Origin: Pantoea agglomerans
GTDB taxonomy: Bacteria > Pseudomonadota > Gammaproteobacteria > Enterobacterales > Enterobacteriaceae
Assembly (NCBI RefSeq): GCF_020149765.1
Contig: NZ_CP083809.1
Location: 868,001 to 932,000, forward strand
Reading direction: 5' to 3'
DNA: 64,000 bases
Below are positions 1 to 9,715 of this stretch, in pieces. The first letter of the stretch is position 1. Each line of letters opens with the position of its first letter. The position numbers and the translations under genes were made by a program. The notes below the pieces were generated by a model, which saw only the letters and a list, made by a program, of their open reading frames with translations, was not told the DNA's origin and ran no database searches.

Positions 1-870
1 CTCGCGCAGCAGATGAATAATGCTGCGCACCAGAATCGCCGGCAGGTTGAAGTAGGGCGTGCAGATGGTCAGCTTCTGCTCAGTGCAGGGCATCAGGTGG
101 AAAATGGTTTTGTTGAGCAGGCTACGCTTGCCCAGCCCGACCAGCGGCGTAACGGTCAGCTCTTCATTATGGCCATCGCCGGTGAACTGATAGTTGAAGC
201 CGCGCAGATCCTGGCGGAACTGGCGCGCCTCATTTTTGATTTCCGGGCTGGAAGGGCGCTCTTCGCGGTCGAGGCGGTTGACCGCTTCCGACTGCTTAAG
301 GTTGACGTTAATCCACTCATACATGGTGTCGGCCAGCTGCGGGTTGCGAATCAGCTGATAGCGGTCGTATCGATACTTATCGTGCTGATGCAGGTAAACG
401 TCGTTGATGCTGGCGCCGCTGTAGAGCAGCGTATCGTCAATAATAAAGCCTTTCAGATGCAGCACGCCGAGCGCTTCGCGCGTATTGACCGGAATCCCGT
501 ATACCGGAATGGCGATATCCGCATGCTGCGTCGCCATTTCACAATACCAGTCGGCATTGGTGACGCCGCGCGCCGCGCCGATGCGTCCGCGCTGGGCGCG
601 ATGCCAGTCGACCAGAATGCTGATATCCAGCTCAGGACGCGCGCGCTTTGCCGCATAGAGCGCATTCATAACCGCACGGCCTGCATCGTCGTTTTCCATA
701 TAAAGAGCGACGATGCAGATGCGGTGCTGCGCCGCGGCGATCTTTTCCAGCAGCGTGCGACGAAAGTCGGCAGGCGAGTAGAGCGTTGACACATCCGCAG
801 GGGACTGTGACAGCTTCGGCAACTGTGCGAGGTGTTGTTGATGCTTATTGCGTTTGAATTTAGTCAGCAT
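1..870 (-). CDS. pssA: CDP-diacylglycerol--serine O-phosphatidyltransferase, N-terminal 290 codons
   Basis: Phosphatidylserine synthase makes phosphatidylserine from CDP-diacylglycerol and serine, the first committed step to phosphatidylethanolamine. Translation from ATG at 870 begins MLTKFKRNKHQQHLAQLPK and follows E. coli PssA almost residue for residue, including INTREALGVL-type sequence before the first HKD box (LHLKGFIIDD) of the phospholipase D superfamily and the later segment SLLNKTIFHLMPC. The frame is open to base 1, so the second HKD box and C-terminus lie outside the window. Its neighbour patZ, on the same strand, is the E. coli arrangement. Identity is secure; only completeness is unknown. 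Confidence 0.95.
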   Translation of the reverse strand, partial: MLTKFKRNKHQQHLAQLPKLSQSPADVSTLYSPADFRRTLLEKIAAAQHRICIVALYMENDDAGRAVMNALYAAKRARPELDISILVDWHRAQRGRIGAARGVTNADWYCEMATQHADIAIPVYGIPVNTREALGVLHLKGFIIDDTLLYSGASINDVYLHQHDKYRYDRYQLIRNPQLADTMYEWINVNLKQSEAVNRLDREERPSSPEIKNEARQFRQDLRGFNYQFTGDGHNEELTVTPLVGLGKRSLLNKTIFHLMPCTEQKLTICTPYFNLPAILVRSIIHLLRE

Positions 871-987
871 CGCAGTGCGCTTCTTCTCGTTTCATTGCAT
901 GGCCTTTTGCCATCAAATCAGGGTCATAACGGTAAATAATAACATCAACCTGATGCGGTCGGCCATTTTTTACCTTTCTCTACAAGG

Positions 988-3645
988 TTAGCTGATGTCC
1001 CTGTGTAAGGATAAATTCAGGCTGACGATACCTTCATCGAGCTGAACGTCCACTTCAAACCCCAGCTTGCGCGCCAGGGTGATCATGCCACGGTTGTGGG
1101 GCATGGTAATCCCGTTGAGCTGCTGCAGCCCGTGATCGCGCGTATAGCGGATCATCTTTTCCAGCAGCCGCCGTCCCATGCCGAGCCCTTTTAGGTCGGA
1201 TCGCACCAGCACCGAGAACTCGGCGTCGATATTGTCAGCGTCGGAAATCGCGCGGGTGACGCCGATAATCTCGCTGCTTTCCTGCTGCTGACGCACCGCG
1301 ACAAAGGCCATCTCGCGGTCATAGTCGATCTGCGTCATATTGGCGAGATCCTCATGGGTGAACTCGTTGATCTCGCTGAAGTAGCGATAGTAGAGATCCT
1401 CTTTGGTGACCTGAGCGATAAAGGCGCGCAGCAGCGGCTCATCTTCGGGCAGGATAGGGCGGAACAGACAGCTCTGCCCATCCTTCAGCGTCACCTGCTC
1501 TTCCAGCTGCTGCGGGTAGGGGCGTATCGCCAGCCGCGCTTCGTTGTCTCCGCTGAACGGTGCCAGATCCAGGGTCACGTCCAGCAGGGTAAATTCGCTG
1601 CCCGCCGCCAGCAGCGGATGAATATCGAGCCGCTGGATCTCGGGGCAGTCGACGACCAGGTTGGAGACCTGCACCAGCAGCTGGCTGAGGGCGGGAATAT
1701 CCAGGGTATCGAGCCCGCCGCGACTGCGAATTTTGCCGCTTTTAATCGCCTGTATCACCAGATAGCGCGCCAGCGTCATATTGAGCGGCGGCAGCGCCAC
1801 CGCCGCCTGTTTGTCCGCCTGCCACTCTACGCCGCCTTCGCCCAGCAAGATCACCGGACCGAACAGCGCATCCTGCTGCACCACGACGCGCAGCTCCTGC
1901 GCGCCGGCGCGGTTCGCCATGCTCTGCACCAGCAGCCCTTCGATGCGCGCCTGCGGCAGCGTCTGCCTGACGCGATCGACGATCGCCTCGGCCGCCTGCT
2001 GCACTTCTGCGGCGTTGCGCAGATAGAGCATAACCCCCTGCACCTCCGATTTATGGGCGATATCGGGCGAGCGCAGCTTGAGCGCGACGGGATAGCCGAT
2101 ACGCTCGGCGATCGCAACCGCATCAAGGCTGTCGCTGGCAATCCAGGTCGGCAGCGTCGCCAGGCCATACGCCTGCAGCACCGGCTGCACCTCATGGGTA
2201 TCGAGCGTGGTGACGCCTTTCGCCAGCGCCTGCGACAAGAGCTGATGCGCCTGGGCGCTGTCCTGCGTCAGGCTGGCGGGCAGCGCCGGGGTTTCGCGCA
2301 GCTGTTTCTGGTTGCGGCGATACTCCACCTGATGCATAAACGCCGTGACCGTGCCTTCCGGGGTGCGCCAGGTGGGGATGCCCGCCTGGGTAAAGGCGCG
2401 GCGCGCCGCCTGCGAGGAAAATTCACCGCACCAGTTGGTCAGCAGCGTCACCTGCTTGCCGCGCGGATGGACAGCGATAGCCTGAATGATCTGCTGCGCC
2501 GATTCGGTGGCGGGCGCCACCGCGCTGGGTGCGTGGACGATCATCAGCGCATCAAACTCATGGCTGCTCAGCAGAATATTCAGGCAGTCGACATAGCGCT
2601 GCGGCGTGGCGTCATCTTTCAGGTCGAGCGGATTGCCGCGTCCGACACCTTCCGGCAGCAGCGCCGCCAGTGCCGCCAGCGTTTCTTCACTGAGCGCGGC
2701 GAGCTTGCCGTTGCGCGCATAGAGTTCGTCCAGCGCCAGCGCAGCGGGCGCGGCGCCGTTGCTGACGATCATCAGCCGATCGCCGCGCAGCGGACGCATA
2801 TGGCTGAGCGACTCCACGGCGGTGAAAAGCTCATGCGTATCCTGGACGCGTAGCAGGCCCGCACGCTGGATCGCCGCATCCCAGGCGGCGTCCAGCCCGC
2901 TGTGGGTGCCGAGCAGCGCCTGCGCCTGATGGCTGCGGCCGCTTTTAATCACCAGAATAGGTTTATTGCGCGAGGCGCTGCGCGAGGCGGAGACAAAGCG
3001 TCGCGCGTCGCTCAGGTGCTCCAGGTAGAGCAGAATAGCGCTGGTTTTGCCGTCGCGCGCCAGAAAGTCGAGCAGATCGTCGACGTCGGTATCCAGGCTG
3101 TCGCCCAGCGCGATAAACCAGGAGAAGCCCAGGTTGCGCTGCTGCGCCCAGTCGAGAATGGTGTTGGAGACCGCCGCTGACTGAGAGATAAAGGCGATGC
3201 GGCCTTTTTCAATCGGCACCGGCGAGAAGCTGGCGTTAAGCCCTTGCCAGGGCGCAAGCAGGCCGAGGCTGTTAGGGCCGAGCAGGCGTATCTGCCACTG
3301 CGCGGCGCAGCGCTTCAGTTCTTCCTGCTGGCTGGCGGGCGCGGAGAGAATAATACAGGCCTTGCACCCTTTTTCGCCCAGCTGCTGCAGCAGGTCGAGA
3401 TTGCGTTTCGCGTGGGTGCAGATCACCGCCAGGTCGGGCGCAAAAGGCAGGCTGTCGATGGTGGGCCAGGCAAGCACGCCGCTGACGGCTTTATATTTGG
3501 GCGTCACCGGCAGCACCGGGCCGCTAAAGCCGCCCGCCAGCAGATTGCGCATCATAAAGTGTCCGGCGCGTCCCGGCCTGTCCGAGGCGCCGATCACCGC
3601 AATGGATTTAGGTCGTAACAGCGCTTCCAGTCCGCGTTGGCTCAT
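988..3645 (-). CDS. patZ: Protein lysine acetyltransferase PatZ (Pka/YfiQ), 885 aa
   Basis: GNAT-type N-epsilon-lysine acetyltransferase that uses acetyl-CoA to acetylate proteins such as acetyl-CoA synthetase. The order of domains is the family's: an NDP-forming acyl-CoA-synthetase-like part (N-terminal CoA-binding fold, SIAVIGASDRPGRAGH near residue 14; ATP-grasp region with KSEVQGVMLYL in the second half) followed by a C-terminal GNAT domain (about residues 720-880, with LVRSDLKGLGMGRRLLEKMI as the acetyl-CoA-binding loop). The length matches E. coli PatZ (886 aa). GGGAGAG precedes the ATG at 3645. The 117-bp gap to pssA holds no gene. Long open frames on the opposite strand are codon-bias shadows. 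Confidence 0.95.
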   Translation of the reverse strand: MSQRGLEALLRPKSIAVIGASDRPGRAGHFMMRNLLAGGFSGPVLPVTPKYKAVSGVLAWPTIDSLPFAPDLAVICTHAKRNLDLLQQLGEKGCKACIILSAPASQQEELKRCAAQWQIRLLGPNSLGLLAPWQGLNASFSPVPIEKGRIAFISQSAAVSNTILDWAQQRNLGFSWFIALGDSLDTDVDDLLDFLARDGKTSAILLYLEHLSDARRFVSASRSASRNKPILVIKSGRSHQAQALLGTHSGLDAAWDAAIQRAGLLRVQDTHELFTAVESLSHMRPLRGDRLMIVSNGAAPAALALDELYARNGKLAALSEETLAALAALLPEGVGRGNPLDLKDDATPQRYVDCLNILLSSHEFDALMIVHAPSAVAPATESAQQIIQAIAVHPRGKQVTLLTNWCGEFSSQAARRAFTQAGIPTWRTPEGTVTAFMHQVEYRRNQKQLRETPALPASLTQDSAQAHQLLSQALAKGVTTLDTHEVQPVLQAYGLATLPTWIASDSLDAVAIAERIGYPVALKLRSPDIAHKSEVQGVMLYLRNAAEVQQAAEAIVDRVRQTLPQARIEGLLVQSMANRAGAQELRVVVQQDALFGPVILLGEGGVEWQADKQAAVALPPLNMTLARYLVIQAIKSGKIRSRGGLDTLDIPALSQLLVQVSNLVVDCPEIQRLDIHPLLAAGSEFTLLDVTLDLAPFSGDNEARLAIRPYPQQLEEQVTLKDGQSCLFRPILPEDEPLLRAFIAQVTKEDLYYRYFSEINEFTHEDLANMTQIDYDREMAFVAVRQQQESSEIIGVTRAISDADNIDAEFSVLVRSDLKGLGMGRRLLEKMIRYTRDHGLQQLNGITMPHNRGMITLARKLGFEVDVQLDEGIVSLNLSLHRDIS

Positions 3646-3752
3646 CCCACTCTCCCGAAGTCGACTGGCATGATTGTAATCGCTTTTTAACCAGATTGCC
3701 GTTGCGACGATCGCAGGCTGCGAGCCGCACCAGCATTTGCGCCGCCCAGGCG

Positions 3753-4451
3753 CTACAGGCTTTCGGCGATGGCGCCTTGATGCGCTGGATGGTGCGGTTT
3801 ACCGGCGAGATAGGCGTGACGGAAACGCTCGAAGTGCTGTTGCAACGCCTGCGCCGCCGCCAGGTCACCAGCCTGCTCCAGCAGCGCTGCGGCCACTTCG
3901 GCGGTGCAGTGCTGGCCTTCGCCGTGCGCTTCGCGCAGGGTATAGCGCGACGGCGCGGTGACATTAAGCGACATGACCGGCAGCGCATCGAGCCAGGGGC
4001 TTTTGCGAAACATTTTGCGCGCCTCGGTCCAGGTGCCGTCGAGCATAATAAACAGCGGCGGCTTGCCGCTCAGCGGCGGCGCGCTCAGCACCTCGCGGCC
4101 GGGATCGGCATAGGAGGCGGGGAACACCACCATCGGCTGATAGTCGGGATGCGCCACGGCGCTAAGCAGTGCCGGATCGGGCTCGGTGCGCGACCAGCCG
4201 AACGCCTCGGTTTGCGGCAGAATGTCGGCGATCAGCCGCCCGGTATTGCTGGGTTTCATCGGCTCGGTATCGAACATCACCAGGCAGAAGCGGCTGCGCG
4301 CGCGCTGCGGCGCGATCGTGGCGCACAGGCAGTTTTTCTGCGGCAGCAAACAGCGCTGGCAGCGCACCACGCGGTTGCCTCGAGCGAGAAAAGGGCGAGT
4401 GGCGCGGGCAAGGCGTTGCGCACGCAGGCGTAGAACGGCGTTATCAGTCAT
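3753..4451 (-). CDS. tapT: tRNA-uridine aminocarboxypropyltransferase TapT (YfiP), DTW domain
   Basis: Transfers the 3-amino-3-carboxypropyl group of S-adenosylmethionine to uridine 47 of tRNA (acp3U47). The 232-aa product has a Cys cluster in its N-terminal part (CQRCLLPQKNCLC), as in YfiP proteins, and the family-naming DTW box seen here as LDGTWTEARKMF. It lies on the same strand between patZ and trxC, the E. coli order. Start MTDNAVLRLRAQRLARATRP at 4451 agrees with the family N-terminus. The function is taken from characterised E. coli TapT. Confidence 0.9.
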   Translation of the reverse strand: MTDNAVLRLRAQRLARATRPFLARGNRVVRCQRCLLPQKNCLCATIAPQRARSRFCLVMFDTEPMKPSNTGRLIADILPQTEAFGWSRTEPDPALLSAVAHPDYQPMVVFPASYADPGREVLSAPPLSGKPPLFIMLDGTWTEARKMFRKSPWLDALPVMSLNVTAPSRYTLREAHGEGQHCTAEVAAALLEQAGDLAAAQALQQHFERFRHAYLAGKPHHPAHQGAIAESL

Positions 4452-4525
4452 GGCTCAGCGGAAGAAGTAAAACGTTAGTGTAATCGAAGCTGGCTGCTCT
4501 GTCCCGCTGAGCATGACCTCAGAAT

Positions 4526-4945
4526 TTACAGCGATTCATCCAGCCATTCATTAAAGGGCGCTTTCGGCATGGCGCCGTTCAGCATGTCCACCATCTCGCC
4601 TTTTTTAAAGATCATAATGGTTGGAATGCTGCGGATGCGAAAACGCGCGCTCAGCGAGGGTTCCGCTTCGGTATTGACCTTAACGAAACGCACCTGGCCG
4701 CTGCGCTCCTGCGCCACATCTTTAAACACCGGCGCAAAGTTAACGCAGGGTCCGCACCAGGGCGCCCAGAAATCGACCACTACCGGCAGATCGTCCTGCA
4801 GATATTTATCCAGCGTATCGGCAGTCGCGTTAGCGACCTCGCCGTTAAACAGATCGCTGCCGCAGCGGCCGCATTTAGCTCCATCGGCGACGCGCTCAGG
4901 GGGAACGCGATTGGTTGCCTGACAGGAAGCACATACCGTATTCAT
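4526..4945 (-). CDS. trxC: Thioredoxin 2 (zinc-binding thioredoxin), 139 aa
   Basis: Cytoplasmic disulfide reductase with an N-terminal zinc module. The two CxxC pairs (CASC and CGRC) near residues 5 and 29 are the zinc ligands, and WCGPC is the redox active site of the thioredoxin fold. I chose ATG at 4945 ([16 protein letters not shown]), preceded by GAGGTAACT, over the longer open frame starting at 5020, because E. coli TrxC starts here and the extra 25 residues are unlike the family. It is divergent from yfiF. In E. coli the gene is OxyR-controlled; I could not find a convincing OxyR site in the 160-bp divergent region. Confidence 0.95.
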   Translation of the reverse strand: MNTVCASCQATNRVPPERVADGAKCGRCGSDLFNGEVANATADTLDKYLQDDLPVVVDFWAPWCGPCVNFAPVFKDVAQERSGQVRFVKVNTEAEPSLSARFRIRSIPTIMIFKKGEMVDMLNGAMPKAPFNEWLDESL

Positions 4946-5105
4946 AGTTACCTCAAAGGGTTTGCAGGTGTCAGTCTTGTAAATATTCCCCATTATGAGA
5001 AGGTTGCGAACGGGCCTCAAACTGGATTGTCCAATAGGTTCAATAGTTGATAGCTAAGCGCTAATACATCAGGTAATCTGCGCGCTCTCAATGCAGGAGG
5101 AACAG

Positions 5106-6197
5106 ATGAACGACGAATTTAAAGGCAAAAGTGGCAAGGTAAAAGTGATGTACGTGCGAGATGAGGGCGAGTCTGGCTCACGCGCGCCGAACCCGCGTAC
5201 CGGTAAAGGGGGTGGCCGCCCAGCCCGTCAGGAAGATTCGCGTCGTTCCTCTGGCCGCCGTAGCGAAGAGGGTGCCAGCCGCAAGCCGCGCAGCGATGAA
5301 GGCGGACGCCGTCCTCGCAGCGACGAGGGCAGCCGCAAACCGCGCAGCGATGAGGCTTTCTCACCCTGGCGTACCGTGTCGCGTTCGCCGAGCGAGCGTA
5401 CGTCCGCAGAGGAGAAACAGCCGGAGCAGGGCGGCAAAGTGGCTATCGATCCAGAAGTGATCCGCCGTCAGCGCCAGGAAGAGACGCGCGTCTACGGCGA
5501 AAACGCCTGTCAGGCGCTGTTCCAGAGCCGCCCGGAAGCGATCGTACGCGCCTGGTTCGTGCAGAGCGTGACGCCGCGTTTCCGCGACGCACTGCGCTGG
5601 CTGGCGGCGAACCGCAAAGCCTATCACGTTGTCGAGGATGCCGAGCTGGCGAAAGCCTCGGGCACTGAACACCACGGCGGCGTCTGCTTTATTATCAAAA
5701 AACGCATGGGCATGGCGGTCAGCGAGTGGCTGAGCCAGGCCGGTGAGAAAGATTGCGTGCTGGCGCTGGAAGATGTCAGCAACCCGCACAACCTGGGCGG
5801 TATTATGCGCAGCTGCGCGCATTTCGGCGTTAAGGGGCTGCTGGTGAACGACGCCTCGCTGCTGGAGTCGGGCGCGGCGGTGCGTACCGCAGAAGGCGGA
5901 GCAGAACACGTTCAGGCGATCAGCGGCGAGAGCTTTGCCGCCGGTCTGGAAGCGTTCCGCAAGGCGGGCTACACCATCGTTACCACGTCAAGCCATGAGG
6001 GCACGCCGCTGGCGAAAGCCGAGCTGCCGGCGAAGATGGTGCTGGTGCTGGGCCAGGAGAGCGAAGGCTTGTCCGACAGCGCGTTCCAGCAGGGCGATAT
6101 CAGCCTCTCCATCGGCGGCACCGGCAACGTTGAAAGCCTCAACGTCTCGGTGGCAACCGGTATTCTGCTTGCCGAATGGTGGCGACAGAACGCATAA
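5106..6197 (+). CDS. yfiF: SpoU-family RNA 2'-O-methyltransferase-like protein YfiF, 363 aa
   Basis: SPOUT-class (TrmH/SpoU) RNA methyltransferase-like protein; the target of YfiF is not settled, so none is claimed. Start ATG at 5106 follows AGGAGG by 5 nt and gives [18 protein letters not shown], the YfiF N-terminus. Residues about 15-110 form a low-complexity, Arg/Gly/Ser-rich tail with imperfect repeats of RKPRSDEG, probably disordered and RNA-contacting. The C-terminal SpoU domain carries the knot motifs [27 protein letters not shown] and [12 protein letters not shown]. The tail repeat is the most variable part. Confidence 0.92.
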   Translation: MNDEFKGKSGKVKVMYVRDEGESGSRAPNPRTGKGGGRPARQEDSRRSSGRRSEEGASRKPRSDEGGRRPRSDEGSRKPRSDEAFSPWRTVSRSPSERTSAEEKQPEQGGKVAIDPEVIRRQRQEETRVYGENACQALFQSRPEAIVRAWFVQSVTPRFRDALRWLAANRKAYHVVEDAELAKASGTEHHGGVCFIIKKRMGMAVSEWLSQAGEKDCVLALEDVSNPHNLGGIMRSCAHFGVKGLLVNDASLLESGAAVRTAEGGAEHVQAISGESFAAGLEAFRKAGYTIVTTSSHEGTPLAKAELPAKMVLVLGQESEGLSDSAFQQGDISLSIGGTGNVESLNVSVATGILLAEWWRQNA

Positions 6198-6225
6198 AAA
6201 AACGGGCCGAAAGGCCCGTTTTTGT
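6195..6225. terminator. Rho-independent terminator between yfiF and emrB, probably bidirectional
   Basis: The palindrome AACGGGCC-GAAA-GGCCCGTT is flanked by an A-run on the left and a T-run on the right. It can therefore end both yfiF (+) and the convergent emrB transcript (-). It starts within two bases of the yfiF stop codon. Confidence 0.85.
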
Positions 6226-6279
6226 TTCTGCTCTTGTAAGGCTTTGTGCCGAAGCCCGTGGCATGGGCCGATGGCAAAA

Positions 6280-7821
6280 TCAGTGCGCGCCACCGCCACC
6301 GCCACCGCTGCCGGAACCAAACGGCGGCCGGGCAAACCAGATCAGCACCAGCAGAATCAAAAACACCCCGGCCGAGGCCCAGAAGATCTCATTGGCGGAG
6401 ATAATAAGCCCCTGGTTGGTGATCTGCTGAGCGATATAGGCCGAGGCCTGCTGATGCGTCATCCCCATTCCTTCCAGCTGCGTATACATCTGCTGCGCAT
6501 TGGTGTTGTAGGGGGTAATCGACTCGGTAAAGGTGCTGTGATGCATCGATTCCCGGTTAGTCCACAGCGTGGTGGTAATCGAGGTGCCGATTGAGCCCGC
6601 CAGGGTACGCACGAAGTTCGACAGGCTCGACGCCGCCGCCAGCCGCTCCGGCGCCAGTCCCGAAAGGGTAATGGTGGTGAGCGGCATAAAGAAGCAGGCG
6701 ACCGCGAATCCCTGGATAAACTGCGGCCAGGCCGATGCGCCGAAGTCCATCGAGGGTTCGAAGGTATAGGCGCGCCAGTAGAAGCAGACGGCGTACATAA
6801 TAAAGCTGAAGGTCACCAGCCGTCGCATATCCAGCTTGTGGGCGAAGCGGCCGATGATGGGCGACAGGATCACCGGAATAATCCCTACCGGCGCGGACGC
6901 CAGACCGGCCCAGGTTGCGGTATAGCCGTAAACCTCCTGCAACAGCTGCGGCAGCAGAACAATCGAGCCGAAGTAGAGCATATAGGCCAGGCTAATAGAG
7001 AGACAGCCGATGGTGAAGTTGCGCGACTTAAACAGCGCCAGATCGACAATTGGGTGGTCGTCGGTCAGCTCCCACACCAGCAGCACCGCCAGCGACACCA
7101 CGGCGACCACCGTCAGCACCACAATCTCGGTGGAGTTAAACCAGTCAAGCTCCTTACCGCGATCCAGCATCACCTGCAGACAGCCGATGCCCACCACCAG
7201 CAGCACCAGGCCCACCACGTCGATAGGGCGCACCTCGGTGCGGGTCTCGCGACCGCGCAGCGTCTGCAGCGTCAGCATCACCACCACCGCGCCGATCGGC
7301 ACGTTGATAAAGAAGATCCAGCCCCAGTGGTAGTTATCGCTGATCCAGCCGCCGAGAATCGGCCCGCAGATCGGCGCGACGATTACCGTCATCGCCCAGA
7401 GTGAAAGGGCGATACTGCGCTTCGCGGGTGGATAGTTGCTCAGCAGCAGACTCTGCGACAGCGGGATCAGCGGACCCGCGACGATACCTTGCAGGATGCG
7501 GAAGAAAATCAGCATCTCCAGGCTTTCCGACATGCCGCACGCCCAGGAGGCGAGGGCGAACAGGATCGTCGCCCAGGTAAAGAGCTTCACCTCGCCGACG
7601 CGCTTTGCCAGCCAGCCGGTAATCGGAATGGAGATAGCGTTCGCCACCCCGAACGAGGTTATGACCCATGTGCCCTGCGAGTTAGAGGCGCCCAGATTGC
7701 CTGCGATGGTCGGAATCGCGACGTTAGCGATGGTCGAATCCAGCACCTGCATAAAGGTCGCCAGCGACAGCGCGATGGTCATCAGGACCAGCGGCGCGCC
7801 TTCTAGCGGTTTTTGTGCCAT
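6280..7821 (-). CDS. emrB: Multidrug efflux MFS transporter EmrB (DHA2 family), 513 aa
   Basis: Inner-membrane proton-driven exporter with 14 predicted membrane helices; with EmrA and an outer-membrane TolC channel it forms a tripartite pump for hydrophobic uncouplers and drugs. Visible family motifs are FMQVLDSTIANVAIPTIAG in helix 1 and VAGPLIPLSQSLLLSNYP after helix 4. The C-terminus ends in a glycine run (PPFGSGSGGGGGGAH), which looks unstructured. ATG at 7821 follows GGAGGCTGTC. It lies 16 bp downstream of emrA in the same operon. Confidence 0.95.
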   Translation of the reverse strand: MAQKPLEGAPLVLMTIALSLATFMQVLDSTIANVAIPTIAGNLGASNSQGTWVITSFGVANAISIPITGWLAKRVGEVKLFTWATILFALASWACGMSESLEMLIFFRILQGIVAGPLIPLSQSLLLSNYPPAKRSIALSLWAMTVIVAPICGPILGGWISDNYHWGWIFFINVPIGAVVVMLTLQTLRGRETRTEVRPIDVVGLVLLVVGIGCLQVMLDRGKELDWFNSTEIVVLTVVAVVSLAVLLVWELTDDHPIVDLALFKSRNFTIGCLSISLAYMLYFGSIVLLPQLLQEVYGYTATWAGLASAPVGIIPVILSPIIGRFAHKLDMRRLVTFSFIMYAVCFYWRAYTFEPSMDFGASAWPQFIQGFAVACFFMPLTTITLSGLAPERLAAASSLSNFVRTLAGSIGTSITTTLWTNRESMHHSTFTESITPYNTNAQQMYTQLEGMGMTHQQASAYIAQQITNQGLIISANEIFWASAGVFLILLVLIWFARPPFGSGSGGGGGGAH

Positions 7822-7837
7822 GACAGCCTCCGCGTGA

Positions 7838-9010
7838 TCATCCGGCGTTGGCGCGAACGATTTCAGTGATCAGCTGGTTCACCGGCGCCAGATCGATCGC
7901 CAGCGCATTGCTGCTGTAGGCGGCCTGCTGGCGAACGCTGGTGGCGAGTGCGCTGCCATCTTTATTCGTGGTGTCCACTTTCACCAGCGTCGACAGGCCA
8001 ATGCGCAGCGGATGTTTAGCGATTTCGTCCGGGTTAAGCTCGATACGCACCGGCAGACGCTGAACCACTTTGATCCAGTTGCCGGTCGCGTTCTGCGCAG
8101 GCAGCAGCGAGAAGGCGCTGCCGGTGCCCATATCCAGGCCGACCACTTTGCCGTGGTAAACCACATCGTCGCCGTAGATATCGGCCACTACCGTCGCGTC
8201 CTGTCCGATGCGGACGCCAGCCAGCTGCGTCTCTTTGAAGTTCGCGTCGATCCACAGGTTGGTAGCGGGCACCACCGCCATCAGCGGCGTGCTGGTGCTG
8301 ATTTGCGCACCGACCTGCACGCTGCGGCGCGACACGTAGCCATCCATCGGGCTGCGGATATCGGTACGCTGCAGCGCCAGCCAGGCATCACGCAGTTCCG
8401 CTGCGGCCTGTTTCACCGCCGGCTGATTTTCCAGCGAGGTGTTGAGGATCATCGCCTGGTTGGCGTTGTACTGCTGCACCGCCACGTCGAGCTGCGCCTT
8501 CGCGGTAGCGACCGCGTCGCGCGAGTGCTGCAGCTCTTCACGGCCAATCAGGTTAGAGGCGCCCAGCGGCTCGCGGCGTTTCAGATCGGCTTCCGCCTGC
8601 GCCAGCGCGGTTTGCTGCAGCGCGATGCTCGCCTGATACTGCTTTGCGTTAATCATCAGCTGATGCGTCTGGCGCACGCTGGTGGCCAGCGCGGTCTGCG
8701 CTTTTTCAAACGCCTGTTCGGCGTCGGTTTTATCCAGCGAAACCAGCACGTCGCCTTTCTTCACAAAATCGGTATCGTCAAACCAGACCTTGTTGACGCT
8801 GCCCGAGACCTGCGCCATGACCTGCACCTGGTTTCCGGCCACGTAGGCGTCGTCTGTTTCCTGGAAATGCCGCAGCACCAGAAACCAGTAGACGCCCCAG
8901 ACGATGCCTGCCAGCACAAAAAGCAGCGCCAGCAGAATCAGCAATTTTTTACGCGTCTTCTTTTTTTGGGCTGGCTGTTGCGGGCTTTGCGCCTCTGCCG
9001 TTGCACTCAT
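7838..9010 (-). CDS. emrA: Membrane fusion protein EmrA, 390 aa
   Basis: Periplasmic adaptor of the EmrAB-TolC pump. The order is a short basic cytoplasmic tail, one membrane anchor (LLILLALLFVLAGIVWGVYW, about residues 25-45), then ETDDAYVAGNQVQVMAQVSG starting the lipoyl/beta-barrel halves, and an alpha-helical hairpin around residues 100-210. ATG at 9010 (MSATAEAQSPQQPAQKKK) is chosen because GGAGAGTGAC precedes it and E. coli EmrA begins alike; a start 7 codons upstream has no better signal. It lies between emrR and emrB. Confidence 0.94.
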   Translation of the reverse strand: MSATAEAQSPQQPAQKKKTRKKLLILLALLFVLAGIVWGVYWFLVLRHFQETDDAYVAGNQVQVMAQVSGSVNKVWFDDTDFVKKGDVLVSLDKTDAEQAFEKAQTALATSVRQTHQLMINAKQYQASIALQQTALAQAEADLKRREPLGASNLIGREELQHSRDAVATAKAQLDVAVQQYNANQAMILNTSLENQPAVKQAAAELRDAWLALQRTDIRSPMDGYVSRRSVQVGAQISTSTPLMAVVPATNLWIDANFKETQLAGVRIGQDATVVADIYGDDVVYHGKVVGLDMGTGSAFSLLPAQNATGNWIKVVQRLPVRIELNPDEIAKHPLRIGLSTLVKVDTTNKDGSALATSVRQQAAYSSNALAIDLAPVNQLITEIVRANAG

Positions 9011-9071
9011 GTCACTCTCCAACTGTTTCATAGGCCGGGACGCGATCGTTCCTTTTCACGGAGCCCGAGTC

Positions 9072-9097
9072 GAAAAAGCCAGCGACAAGGCGCTGGC
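9072..9097 (-). terminator. Terminator-like hairpin between emrR and emrA
   Basis: Read on the minus strand, GCCAGCG pairs with CGCTGGC around a 6-nt loop and is followed by TTTTT. It lies in the 146-bp gap after emrR and before emrA, so it could act as an intra-operon attenuator that lowers pump expression relative to the repressor. The function is inferred from position only. Confidence 0.5.
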
Positions 9098-9156
9098 CGG
9101 ATAAAAGGGGATTAAAATAACGGTTTCGACAGGTGATTGTGTCGCAGTTCTTGCTA

Positions 9157-9687
9157 TTAGCGAGAGAGGGAGGCGATGACCTGATCTTCGTCCATTTTGT
9201 CCAGACGATTGAGCAACTTACGCGTAATCCCTTCCAGCTGCGTCTTCTCGTCAGTTGAGAGGGAAGACCAGAGATACTGCAGGCTCTGATGCTGAGGCGG
9301 CAGCAGCTGACGCAGGAACTCATTACCTTTTTCGGTGAGATGCAGATGCAGGCAGCGACGATCGTTATCGCTCTCGCGACGTTCGATCCAGCCGCGTTTC
9401 TCCAGCTCATCGGCGATGCGCGTTGCGTTGGTGCGCGAAGAGCCTAGCGCGGCGCTCAGCTCGGAGGGCTGAATGCTCTGGTTTTCCTGCGCGTCCAGCG
9501 TGATCAACGCCATGAATAAGGTTTCGTTAATTCCCTGCGCCTTTAACATCTTATTGCGATTTTCCAGCAGCTTTCCCTGCATGTGCATGCACAGACGCGT
9601 CAGAATGATTTCGTGGAGCGGGAAATCTTTGTGGCGATTTGCGCGGATGTTAAGCATCTGTTCAATGGGAGTAAACGAACTTTCCAT
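9157..9687 (-). CDS. emrR: MarR-family transcriptional repressor EmrR (MprA), 176 aa
   Basis: Winged-helix repressor of emrRAB that lets go of DNA on binding hydrophobic drugs or uncouplers. The sequence [21 protein letters not shown] and the winged-helix core ([19 protein letters not shown], then [16 protein letters not shown] as the wing) match E. coli MprA along its whole 176 residues. GAGG lies upstream of ATG 9687. A perfect palindrome in its promoter (9704-9715) is a natural operator candidate. Confidence 0.95.
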   Translation of the reverse strand: MESSFTPIEQMLNIRANRHKDFPLHEIILTRLCMHMQGKLLENRNKMLKAQGINETLFMALITLDAQENQSIQPSELSAALGSSRTNATRIADELEKRGWIERRESDNDRRCLHLHLTEKGNEFLRQLLPPQHQSLQYLWSSLSTDEKTQLEGITRKLLNRLDKMDEDQVIASLSR

Positions 9688-9703
9688 TATAAAAAAACCT
9701 CAC

Positions 9704-9715
9704 TAGTTGCAACTA
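9704..9715. promoter_or_regulatory. Candidate EmrR operator, perfect 12-bp palindrome
   Basis: TAGTTGCAACTA is its own reverse complement and sits 17 bp upstream of the emrR start codon. MarR-family repressors commonly bind such sites. Autorepression by EmrR is known in E. coli; assignment of this exact site is inference. Confidence 0.55.

Noticed and set aside
13..789. 258-codon plus-strand open frame at the window start
   Set aside because: Antisense to pssA, which is unmistakable on the other strand.
1354..2853. 499-codon plus-strand open frame
   Set aside because: Antisense shadow of patZ without family resemblance.
4946..5105. OxyR site in the trxC/yfiF divergent region
   Set aside because: Several ATAG pieces occur but the spacing does not give the four-element OxyR pattern.
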